NCBI GenBank assembly: GCA_018883025.1
Contig: VEQW01000002.1
Span: 1 to 41,766 of the forward strand
Reading direction: 5' to 3'
DNA from: Solirubrobacterales bacterium
GTDB taxonomy: Bacteria > Actinomycetota > Thermoleophilia > Solirubrobacterales > 70-9
DNA: 41,766 nucleotides
The position numbers and the translations under genes were made by a program. This document shows, one piece after another, positions 1 to 8,226 of this stretch (its first letter is position 1; each line of letters opens with the position of its first letter). The notes below the pieces were generated by a model, which saw only the letters and a program-made list of their open reading frames with translations, was not told the origin of the DNA and ran no database searches.

Positions 1-1
1 C

Positions 2-1675
2 AACAGTGCCGACGTAACCGCAACAACCCCGTCTTCCGGCCAGGCAAGTGAGGACGGCGGCGGCGGCGCCTACGTGGCGGCCAATGACCTCCTCCTCGAC
101 TCGGCGACGGTAAGCGGCAACACCGCGACGGTTTCCAACTCCTGGGGGGACTCCGGAGGAGGAGGGGTCTACGTATCCCGAGGGAACCTCGAGGTCGTCG
201 ATTCGACGATCTCGGGGAACGCCGCGACCGTCATCGGCACGAGCGGTCTTCCCCCGAGCCTCGCGAGCAGCGACGGGGGCGGAGGCGCTTACGTGAGCGG
301 GTTGAGTGCGAACTTCATCGACTCGGAGGTGACCGGCAATCAGGTCGTTGCAACCAATTCCTGGGGCGAGTCCGGCGGGGGCGCCGTCTACGTCTCATCG
401 CGAGCAACTTCCGGGGAATACGTTGGTGATCTCAGCGCAACCGGATCGACATTTTCCGGGAACTCGGTGACCACGACGCCGACCTCCAGCACCAGCCGTC
501 TGAGGAGCCACTATGGCGGCGGCGCGATCTACCAGGACAGCCATGACTTGTCCCTTGACGAAGTGACCCTGGCCGGAAACTCAGTAGTCGTGAATGGTGA
601 ATCGCTGCCAAATGAGCAATACAGCGTCAATGGTGGCGGGGCGATCTACCAATACGGCAACAGGACCTCGATCACCAACTCGACCCTCTCGGGGAACACC
701 GCGCAACTGCCCCTTTCGTCCCGATCTGGCGGCGGAGCCTTGATGGACAACGGGAACTCGAGCTTCATCACCGATTCGACCCTTTCTGGCAACTCGGTCT
801 CCTTCGACGTCGCGGCCACGGCACCCGACACAAATGGGGGCGGAGCGATCAACTACACCCAGGAGCGCGATGGCGTCGTGCTCGCCAACGTGACGATGGC
901 CGGAAATGCATCGACGGGTGCGGCCGGGGGAGCAATCGTGCCTACTGGCGGCACGAACGTCCGGATCGGGAATTCGATCATCGCCTCCAACAGTTCGTCC
1001 GTCTCCGGGACCAACGAGTGCGCTCTGACATCGGGTGGCTCTCCGGAGGGCACCGTTACATCGTTGGGCTACAACCTGACTGATGATGCCGCGAACTCCT
1101 GTGACCTGGATGGGCCCGGGGACCTGACGGCTGCACCGGGGATCGGAGCGCTCGCCGCCAACGGTGGTCCGACCGAGACCCGTGCCCTCCTGGCCGGTAG
1201 TCCGGCGATCGACGCCGGTAACCCGGCGGGATGCCTTTCGGCTTATGGCCTCCTCCTCACCACCGACCAGCGGGGCTTCTCCCGCCCCTCGCCAGCCGGA
1301 AGCCGTTGCGATATCGGTGCATTCGAGCTCCAGGTAGCGGAGCCTGTCGTGCCAAAGGTCCCAGTCCTCAGTGCCCTGAAGATCACGGGACCGAGAAAGG
1401 TCCAGCGCACGAGGAAGGTCTCCTTCACGGTCACGATCTCGAACACAGGCGAGGCCAGCGCCACGAGCCTCAGGCTCAGGACAAGGGGAAGGGGTGTTCG
1501 GGCAAACCGGTGGATCGGCCAACTCACTGCTGGTGAATCGAAATCCGTTCGCCTCCCAGTCAGGTTCTGGAGGCGAGGCAAGAGCAGGATGACCTTTACC
1601 GCGCTTACCTACAACGCCGGGAAGAAGGTCGCGAAGAAGACCGTACGCGTGACCAGACGGCGCGCCGGATCCTAG
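2..1675 (+). CDS. Right-handed beta-helix / choice-of-anchor-type repeat surface protein, 5' truncated by window edge, C-terminal CARDB-like basic domain
   Basis: Frame stays open to the window edge (NSADVTATTPSSGQASEDGGGGAYVA...). Repeated GGGGAxY...STxSGN units; C-terminal LTTDQRGFSRPSPAGSRCDIGAFE motif typical of choice-of-anchor beta-helix proteins, then a basic Ig/CARDB-like tail. Confidence 0.8.
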   Translation, partial: NSADVTATTPSSGQASEDGGGGAYVAANDLLLDSATVSGNTATVSNSWGDSGGGGVYVSRGNLEVVDSTISGNAATVIGTSGLPPSLASSDGGGGAYVSGLSANFIDSEVTGNQVVATNSWGESGGGAVYVSSRATSGEYVGDLSATGSTFSGNSVTTTPTSSTSRLRSHYGGGAIYQDSHDLSLDEVTLAGNSVVVNGESLPNEQYSVNGGGAIYQYGNRTSITNSTLSGNTAQLPLSSRSGGGALMDNGNSSFITDSTLSGNSVSFDVAATAPDTNGGGAINYTQERDGVVLANVTMAGNASTGAAGGAIVPTGGTNVRIGNSIIASNSSSVSGTNECALTSGGSPEGTVTSLGYNLTDDAANSCDLDGPGDLTAAPGIGALAANGGPTETRALLAGSPAIDAGNPAGCLSAYGLLLTTDQRGFSRPSPAGSRCDIGAFELQVAEPVVPKVPVLSALKITGPRKVQRTRKVSFTVTISNTGEASATSLRLRTRGRGVRANRWIGQLTAGESKSVRLPVRFWRRGKSRMTFTALTYNAGKKVAKKTVRVTRRRAGS

Positions 1676-1693
1676 GGCGGGAAAGACCTGCCC

Positions 1694-1706
1694 TATCGTC
1701 AGGCGA
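1694..1706 (+). promoter_or_regulatory. Leaderless promoter: TATCGT (1694-1699)-N6-ATG (1706)
   Basis: TAnnnT hexamer 6 nt before the start codon; no Shine-Dalgarno needed. Confidence 0.55.
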
Positions 1707-2395
1707 TGGCCGAGGAGCGAGGGTCAACCGATTCGCAGGAGGTCCTGACCGAGTCCGCAGATGCGACCAGCCCGGATGGTGGGCTGTACCGCTGTGGGAC
1801 GGCTGCCTTCGACCGGGTCGTCTTCTTCACCGACGCGATCTTTGCGATCTCGATAACCCTCGCAGCGGTGACGATTGGGGTTCCACAGATCGATGGCCCC
1901 GTCACTGACGCCTCCCTCTGGCAGGCGATCCAGGACAAGGGCAAGAACTTCTTCGCCTTTGGATTCACCTTCATCTGGGTCGCCTTCTACTGGCGGGCGA
2001 ACCACAAGTTCACAGACCGGCTTGCTGCGGTCGACGGCCGCTACATCGGAACCCTTCTCCTCTACCTGGCCTTCATCGCCCTGCTGCCGATCGCGACCGG
2101 GACCCTTGGCGAGTACACCAACGCTGTGGCCCTCAGCCTGTTCCTCGTGGCGGTCGCGATCATCAGCTCGCTCGAGGTGGTCCTCCTGACCGTTGCCTGG
2201 CGGGACCGGCTGCTGGCCGAGCAGCCGAGCCGGATCGCCTACCGAAAGGAGGCGATCTCATCCCTGACCCCGGTGGTCATCGCCCTTCTGGCGATCCCGA
2301 TCGCCTTCCTCTCGGTGTGGGTCGCCTTCGTCTTCATGGGGGTTGGGGTTGCGGCCCTCGGGGCTGCGGTCGCGCGGATCCTTCCGGACGGCTGA
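1706..2395 (+). CDS. TMEM175/DUF1211 family potassium channel-like membrane protein
   Basis: RVVFFTDAIFAISITLAAVTI motif (FSDAxFAI-like) and several TM segments. Confidence 0.8.
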   Translation: MAEERGSTDSQEVLTESADATSPDGGLYRCGTAAFDRVVFFTDAIFAISITLAAVTIGVPQIDGPVTDASLWQAIQDKGKNFFAFGFTFIWVAFYWRANHKFTDRLAAVDGRYIGTLLLYLAFIALLPIATGTLGEYTNAVALSLFLVAVAIISSLEVVLLTVAWRDRLLAEQPSRIAYRKEAISSLTPVVIALLAIPIAFLSVWVAFVFMGVGVAALGAAVARILPDG

Positions 2396-2416
2396 ACCCG
2401 GCACCCCCGCCGGGGG

Positions 2417-3565
2417 TCAGGTGCCCCAGCGCGCCCAGCGCGCTTTTTCCTTTAAGAGACTCTTCCGCTTTGCTGCGCTGCAGGGAGCCTTTCGCTCCGA
2501 CGCCGGGAAGCCAAGGGTCCGAGAACGGCTGCGTGGGCAGCCCTTGGCGGCGAGCTTCCTGATCGCGGCTCCGGAGATGTGCCAGCCGGGGGTCGTCTCG
2601 TTGAGTTCCCAGATCGCACCGATCAGGTCGCCGGAGCCGAAGAAATCGACAGCAACGAGGTTCGGCAGGCGCCCCCTCACGCCCTCGCAGGCACGAGCCC
2701 GCGCGACGATCGCGTCGCGAGCGTTGACCAGGGAAGCATCGGCCGGCCGGGGCAGGCCGACCGCATTCGAGACCCAGTTGTTCATCAGGAACATCGACCC
2801 TGCGGCAGGACCCCTGTTCGGGCGGCAGCTTGACGCGAGCCGGTCCGGTGCGGTGAGGTCTGCGACCGAGGTGAAGCTGTAGGGGGTCTCGATCAGCGCC
2901 CTCTCGTAGGCGAGGTGGTACCACGGGATCGTCCCCGCATCGAACTCGGCGAGCATCAGAACTCGTTGGTTGCGGGCGATCATCCGGTCGAGCGTCGGGA
3001 GTGGCTCAATCGGCCCCCGGTAGAGGTATCTGGCCAGGCCGCTCTTCTCGACCGCCTCGGCAAAGTCATCGGGGGTGATCGCATCCTGGTTGACGAAGAC
3101 CAGGACTTCGCGGGGGTTCGCCTTCAGGAAGGCAGCGACCTTGGCGAACTCGGCTACCAGCGGCGAGGCACCCCAGACGCAGAGCGAGTGACAGAGGTAG
3201 GTCTCCGCCCCCTCGGCGGCTCCCTGCTCCTTGGGCACGTTGTCGACCTTGCCATCGGATCGGGGGCGTCCGTAGTAGGTGTCGACGAGGAACGCCCGAA
3301 CGCCCTTCTTCAGCTGCGAGGGGATGTCGAGCTTCTGGTTGGGGAAGAGCCAGCCGAGGTCGGAGGCCGACATCGAGTTGTGGGTTGCGGCGATGACGGC
3401 CTGGCCGAGGGTCTTCCGGCAGAGGTCGCTCGAGCCGTTGCAGGGCCGGGGAGTTGCCGAGTCCGCATCGCCGGACGTCCCGCCGACCAGGACGAGTGAG
3501 ATCGCGAGGGTGCCGAGTAAGAACATCAGTCGGGAAGGTAGGTGGCGGCTCGTCGAGGAGGTCAC
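2417..3565 (-). CDS. Secreted PI-PLC X-domain-like phosphodiesterase
   Basis: VIAATHNSMS... and LCHSLCVWG catalytic-type His motifs; N-terminal hydrophobic signal (MFLLGTLAISLVLVGG); GTG start overlaps upstream stop (GTGA). Confidence 0.65.
   Translation of the reverse strand: MTSSTSRHLPSRLMFLLGTLAISLVLVGGTSGDADSATPRPCNGSSDLCRKTLGQAVIAATHNSMSASDLGWLFPNQKLDIPSQLKKGVRAFLVDTYYGRPRSDGKVDNVPKEQGAAEGAETYLCHSLCVWGASPLVAEFAKVAAFLKANPREVLVFVNQDAITPDDFAEAVEKSGLARYLYRGPIEPLPTLDRMIARNQRVLMLAEFDAGTIPWYHLAYERALIETPYSFTSVADLTAPDRLASSCRPNRGPAAGSMFLMNNWVSNAVGLPRPADASLVNARDAIVARARACEGVRGRLPNLVAVDFFGSGDLIGAIWELNETTPGWHISGAAIRKLAAKGCPRSRSRTLGFPASERKAPCSAAKRKSLLKEKARWARWGT
2428..2448 (+). terminator. Intrinsic terminator for the TMEM175 gene
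   Basis: Perfect 7-bp stem AGCGCGC-CCA-GCGCGCT followed by TTTTTCCTTT. Confidence 0.75.
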
Positions 3566-4341
3566 TTGGGCACCCCCCCTTCGCCATCGAGGATCGCGAC
3601 GACCCTCGCAGGGGCGGCGCTTGCCCCGACTATCGGCAGCGGCAGGCAGGACACGGTGAATCCTGTCGGAGGGAGGCTGTCGAGGTTGACCATTCGTTCG
3701 ATCTGGGAGTAGGGGAGGTCGGCCTGGTGGGCTTCCCAGAAAACCCCCTTCTCGCCGGTACGTTTCGCTTCCTCGGCCTGCATCCAGAGGGGCCGGTCCC
3801 AGCCCCATGCGTCGATTCCCATCACCCGGACGCCGCGATCGAACATCCAGCGGGTCGCCTCGGCCGTAACCCCCGGGCCATGGGCCATGTACTCCGGGGA
3901 GTCGATCCAGCGGTCGCATCCAGTCCGGATGAGGACGATCTCGAGCGGGGAGAGCTCGTGCCCGATCCTGCCAAGGGCTGCCTCGATGTCGTTCCCGGTC
4001 ACGGCCTCCCCGTCCTCGCGTCCGGTGAAGTCGAGCACGACCCCGGGCTGGACGAACCACTCGAGTGGAAGCACATCTATCGTTTTCGCCGGTTCGCCAT
4101 CCACTTCGGAGTTGTAGTGCCAGGGGGCGTCGACGTGGGTCGAGTTGTGGGTGCCGAACCGGGTGAAGAACTCATTGGCCCAGCCTTCGCCATCGCGCAG
4201 CAGCTCGGGACCCACCCCGAAGAGCTCCTCGATCACCTTGGCACCGTCGGCGTGGTCCTGGAAGTCGATCTCGGTCCGGAGCACGTCGGGGGCCCCCTCG
4301 GGGCTCGGAACGATCGGGGCCGACAGGTCGATTACCTCCAC
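3562..4341 (-). CDS. Cyclase family / kynurenine formamidase-like hydrolase
   Basis: VEVIDLSAPIVPSPEG... and GTHNSTHVDAPWHY motif; GTG start supported by TATAGT-N6-GTG on the minus strand. Confidence 0.78.
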   Translation of the reverse strand: MEVIDLSAPIVPSPEGAPDVLRTEIDFQDHADGAKVIEELFGVGPELLRDGEGWANEFFTRFGTHNSTHVDAPWHYNSEVDGEPAKTIDVLPLEWFVQPGVVLDFTGREDGEAVTGNDIEAALGRIGHELSPLEIVLIRTGCDRWIDSPEYMAHGPGVTAEATRWMFDRGVRVMGIDAWGWDRPLWMQAEEAKRTGEKGVFWEAHQADLPYSQIERMVNLDSLPPTGFTVSCLPLPIVGASAAPARVVAILDGEGGVPK

Positions 4342-4353
4342 CCATCGACTATA
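4339..4353 (-). promoter_or_regulatory. Leaderless promoter for the cyclase: TATAGT-N6-GTG (minus strand)
   Basis: Reverse complement reads TATAGTCGATGGGTG. Confidence 0.6.
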
Positions 4354-4386
4354 TGACGGGCCAGCGTCACCCGTGCAGTTCGGCAA

Positions 4387-4402
4387 TAGGATCAGGGACA
4401 TG
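4387..4402 (+). promoter_or_regulatory. Leaderless promoter for the esterase: TAGGAT-N7-ATG
   Basis: TAGGAT at 4387-4392, ATG at 4400. Confidence 0.5.
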
Positions 4403-5467
4403 GACACGATCCCGGCCGGGATGACCCCGGTTATCCGTACCGGACTCAGGGCCACGCTGGCCCTTCCGGGTCCGGTGCTCGGGAAGATGACCGACGAGCT
4501 TCCCGACGGTGCGGAGTTGCTCACCCCGGACCAGCGATTCCTTGCATCTTTTCTCGGCAAGGCCGGGGCGGAAAGCGTCGAGGGGATCCCCGTCGAGCTC
4601 CAGCGGGAGCAGACCGACGGCTCTTCGGCGATCGTCGGGGACCGGGTCGTGACCAGAGGCCTCACCGTCACGGAACACGAGGTTGCCGGGACAGAGGGTC
4701 CCTTGAGGATGCGGCTCTACCGCCCCGATTCCCTGGGGGACCGCCCGGGGCCGTTGCTCGTCTGGTTCCACGGAGGCGGCTGGGTCGTCGGCTCGATCGC
4801 CTCGCACGACAGATCCCTTCGGGCGCTGGCGTCGCAGTCGGGCGTCGCAGTTGCGACCATCGAGTACCGGCTCGCCCCCGAGCACCCCTGGCCGGCGGCT
4901 CCGGACGACTGCCTCGCAGCATGGCGGGACATCAAGGCCCGTGCGGCCGAGTTCGGAGCCGATCCCGAGCGATTGATGGTCGGGGGTGACAGCGCCGGGG
5001 GCAACCTCGCCGCGGTGCTCTGCCTCGAACTCAACTGGGCCGACGAGCCGATGCCGTTGGCGGCGATCCTGATCTACCCGGTCACCGATCTCGCCAGTAA
5101 GACCGATTCCTACCACCAGTTCTCGTCCGGATTCTTCCTTTCCGAGGAGAAGATGAACTTCTACCGCGACTGTTACCTGCCGGACGATTCCGACCGCCCC
5201 GACCCACGGGTCTCCCCGCTTCGGGCCCAGCTGCTTCGAGGTCTTCCACCCACCTATGTCGCGACCGCGGCCGCCGATCCCCTGCGCGACGAGGGCGAGG
5301 CATTTGCCGAGAGGCTCCGGAGGGAGGGGGTAGAGGTCGAACTCGAACGGTTCCCGGCGATTCACGGGTGGTTCAACATGACCGTGTCGCCGACCTCGCG
5401 GAGCTCCCTGGGTACGGTTGCGACAAAGGTCGCGGCGCTTTCTGCCAGCCCGGCAGCAGTCGTCTGA
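4400..5467 (+). CDS. Alpha/beta hydrolase (HSL-family esterase/lipase)
   Basis: HGGGW oxyanion motif and GDSAGGN nucleophile elbow. Confidence 0.88.
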   Translation: MDTIPAGMTPVIRTGLRATLALPGPVLGKMTDELPDGAELLTPDQRFLASFLGKAGAESVEGIPVELQREQTDGSSAIVGDRVVTRGLTVTEHEVAGTEGPLRMRLYRPDSLGDRPGPLLVWFHGGGWVVGSIASHDRSLRALASQSGVAVATIEYRLAPEHPWPAAPDDCLAAWRDIKARAAEFGADPERLMVGGDSAGGNLAAVLCLELNWADEPMPLAAILIYPVTDLASKTDSYHQFSSGFFLSEEKMNFYRDCYLPDDSDRPDPRVSPLRAQLLRGLPPTYVATAAADPLRDEGEAFAERLRREGVEVELERFPAIHGWFNMTVSPTSRSSLGTVATKVAALSASPAAVV

Positions 5468-5482
5468 GCCTCTCGCGGACGG

Positions 5483-5531
5483 GGAGACCGGCAGGGCACC
5501 CAATACGATTGCCGGGAGGGTGCCCCTCTCC
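5483..5531 (+). promoter_or_regulatory. Interleaved inverted repeats upstream of thrS (candidate pseudoknot/alternative hairpins)
   Basis: CCGGCA 5488-5493 with TGCCGG 5510-5515; GGGCACCC 5494-5501 with GGGTGCCC 5518-5525; flanking GGAGA 5483-5487 with TCTCC 5527-5531. Confidence 0.45.
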
Positions 5532-5536
5532 AGACG

Positions 5537-7462
5537 ATGTCCGAGACTGGCGAACAACAGATATCGGTCGTCCTCCCGGACGGCAACGAACTCGCGCTAC
5601 GGCCCGGTGCAACGGGACTGGATGCTGCCGAAGCGATCGGCCCCGGCCTCGCCCGGGCTGCACTCGCGATTCGCGTGGCCGGGGAGACGAAGGACCTCTC
5701 CTCCGAGCTCGGGGATGGGGACCGGATCGAGATCGTCACGGACCGCGACCCCGAGGCCCTCGACCTGATTCGCCACGACGCCGCCCACGTGATGGCAACA
5801 GCGGTCCAGGAGCTCTACCCGGGGACCCAGGTGACGATCGGCCCGGCGATCGAGGGGGGCTTCTACTACGACTTCGAATTCCCCGAGGAGGTGACGATCA
5901 CCGACGCGGACCTCCCCGGGATCGAGGAGGCGATGCGGGCCCACATCGCGGCCGGTGAAGGGTTCTCGCGCCGGGACGTACCGGTTGCCGAGGCCCTCGA
6001 GATCTTCGAGGAGCAGGGCGAGCGCTACAAGGTCGAGCTGATCGAGGACCTGGTTGCGAACGAAGGGGTCGAAACAGTTTCGCTCTACCGGAACGGTCCG
6101 TTCGAGGACCTCTGTCGGGGACCCCACGGTCCCTCGACCGACCGGATAAAGGCGGTCAGGCTCGAATCGGTCGCCGGTGCCTACTGGCGGGGTGACGAAA
6201 CCCGCCAGATGTTGACCCGGATCTACGGCACCGCCTTCTTCTCGAATTCCGACCTCGAGGACCACCTCGAGGCGCTCGAGGAGGCCCGTGCAAGGGACCA
6301 CCGCCGACTCGGTCCGGAGCTCGGCCTTTTCATGTTCAGCCCGGTCGCCCCGGGAATGCCTTTCTGGCTGCCGAACGGGACCGTCCTCCTCCGCTTGATC
6401 GAAGCCGAAGTCCAGGAGCAGCTGGACCGGCGCGGCTACCGGGAGATCTCGACTCCGGAAGTGATGGACGAGTCGCTCTGGAAGAAGTCCGGCCACTGGG
6501 AGAACTACGAGGACGCGATGTACTTCGTCGAAGTCGACGAGCGTCGGTTCGCCCTCAGGCCGATGAACTGCCCCGGGGCCTGCCTCGTCTTCGGCTCGGA
6601 GCGTCACTCCTATCGAGAGCTGCCGCTCAGGCTGGCCGAGTTCGGACAGGTGACCAGGAACGAACGCGAGGGAGTCCTCCACGGGCTGCTCAGGGTCCGA
6701 TCCTTCACCCAGGACGATGCCCACGTCTTCTGCACCGAGGAACAGATCGAGGCCGAGGTGACCGACATATGCGAGGCGATCGACCAGCTCTACTCGCGGT
6801 TCGGATTCGAGCAGGTCGAGGTCGAGCTCTCGACCAGGCCCGCAAAGTCGATGGGGACCGACGAGCAGTGGGAGAAGGCCGAGGCGATGCTCGCAAGCGC
6901 GCTCGATCGCCAGGGACGGGAGTACAAGGTCAATCCGGGGGATGGGGCCTTCTACGGACCGAAGATCGACTTCCACGTGACCGATGCCCTGGGGCGGTCA
7001 TGGCAGCTCGGGACCTGCCAGCTGGATTTCCAGATGCCCGAGCGCTTCGACCTGACCTACACCGACGCGAATGACGAGCAGGTACGCCCGGTGATGATCC
7101 ACCGCGCCCTCCTGGGGTCGATGGAGCGCTTCGCCGGGATCCTCGTCGAGCACTATGCGGGCCGCTTCCCGGTCTGGCTCGCTCCGGTCCAGGCGATTCT
7201 CCTGCCGGTCTCGGACAGCCAGAACGGCTATGCGGCAACGGTCGAGGCTGAGCTCCGGGAGAAGGGCGTCAGGGTGGTCACCGACTCCCGGTCGGAGTCG
7301 GTCGGCCGCAAGATCAGGGACGCCGAACTCGGTCGTTACCCGTTCATGCTGGTGGTCGGCGAGCGGGAGGAAGAGTCCGGGCAGGTCGCAGTCCGCTCCC
7401 ACGAGAAGGGCGAGATCGGATCGATGACCCTGGATGATTTCTGTATGCTCACCGCCAGTTGA
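5537..7462 (+). CDS. thrS: Threonyl-tRNA synthetase
   Basis: Full length with TGS domain, HD/SAD editing domain and class II core (MNCPGACLVF, FTQDDAHVFC). Confidence 0.97.
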   Translation: MSETGEQQISVVLPDGNELALRPGATGLDAAEAIGPGLARAALAIRVAGETKDLSSELGDGDRIEIVTDRDPEALDLIRHDAAHVMATAVQELYPGTQVTIGPAIEGGFYYDFEFPEEVTITDADLPGIEEAMRAHIAAGEGFSRRDVPVAEALEIFEEQGERYKVELIEDLVANEGVETVSLYRNGPFEDLCRGPHGPSTDRIKAVRLESVAGAYWRGDETRQMLTRIYGTAFFSNSDLEDHLEALEEARARDHRRLGPELGLFMFSPVAPGMPFWLPNGTVLLRLIEAEVQEQLDRRGYREISTPEVMDESLWKKSGHWENYEDAMYFVEVDERRFALRPMNCPGACLVFGSERHSYRELPLRLAEFGQVTRNEREGVLHGLLRVRSFTQDDAHVFCTEEQIEAEVTDICEAIDQLYSRFGFEQVEVELSTRPAKSMGTDEQWEKAEAMLASALDRQGREYKVNPGDGAFYGPKIDFHVTDALGRSWQLGTCQLDFQMPERFDLTYTDANDEQVRPVMIHRALLGSMERFAGILVEHYAGRFPVWLAPVQAILLPVSDSQNGYAATVEAELREKGVRVVTDSRSESVGRKIRDAELGRYPFMLVVGEREEESGQVAVRSHEKGEIGSMTLDDFCMLTAS

Positions 7463-7554
7463 ACTGCCTAATCAGCCATACGAGGCCCTGGGGATCGCTC
7501 CGTGCGTCCCGTCCGGCCCCCCTCCTCGCTTGATTTCCCCACAGGTTTCCTGAA

Positions 7555-8226
7555 GTGGCGCTGCCCCGCAGGTTCGACCGGCGTCCCCCGGACCGGGACA
7601 ACACGCGCATCAACGAGCGGATCAGGGTGCCCGAAGTCCGGCTGATCGGGGCCGACGGCGAACAGGTAGGGATCGTCGAGACCGACAAGGCGATGGAGAT
7701 GGCCCGAGACGCCGACCTCGACCTGGTCGAGGTGGCTGCGGGCGCGAAGCCGCCCGTAGCCCGGCTGCTCGACTACTCGAAGTACAAGTACGAGCAGGAG
7801 CAGAAGGAGAAGGCCGCCCGGAAGCACCAGACCCAGGTGAACGTCCGGGAGATAAAGCTCCGGCCCAAGATTGCCGACAACGACTACCGGACCAAGCGGG
7901 GTCACGTCGAGCGCTTCCTCCGTCAGGGCGACAAGGTGAAGGTGACGATCATGTTCCGCGGTCGGGAGCAGGCCCACCCCCAGCGGGGGCGTGACCTGCT
8001 CGATCGTCTCGTCGAAGACCTCGGGGAGCTCGCCGAGGTCGAGAGCGCACCACTCCAGGAGGGCCGGAACATGAGCATGCTGGTCGGCCCATCGAAGGAG
8101 GCCCTTCGTCAGGCCCGGGCCGACTCCCCGCCGGACGGTACGGAGGATGAAAGCGCCTCCGACACCGGTGCACCCGCGACCGGAGAGGTCGCCGAGGATG
8201 CCCCGGACGAAGCGGCCGCCGGCTAG
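7555..8226 (+). CDS. infC: Translation initiation factor IF-3
   Basis: NTRINERIRVPEVRLIGADGEQVGIV..., VNVREIKLRPKI; in-frame TGA at 7531 leaves GTG 7555 as the only usable upstream start. Confidence 0.95.
   Translation: MALPRRFDRRPPDRDNTRINERIRVPEVRLIGADGEQVGIVETDKAMEMARDADLDLVEVAAGAKPPVARLLDYSKYKYEQEQKEKAARKHQTQVNVREIKLRPKIADNDYRTKRGHVERFLRQGDKVKVTIMFRGREQAHPQRGRDLLDRLVEDLGELAEVESAPLQEGRNMSMLVGPSKEALRQARADSPPDGTEDESASDTGAPATGEVAEDAPDEAAAG

Noticed and set aside
4145-4399. Upstream extension of the esterase ORF
   Set aside because: Antisense to the cyclase N-terminus; -10-N7-ATG supports start at 4400
5597-6976. 459-aa minus-strand ORF opposite thrS
   Set aside because: Antisense shadow; no motif, mirrors thrS codon periodicity
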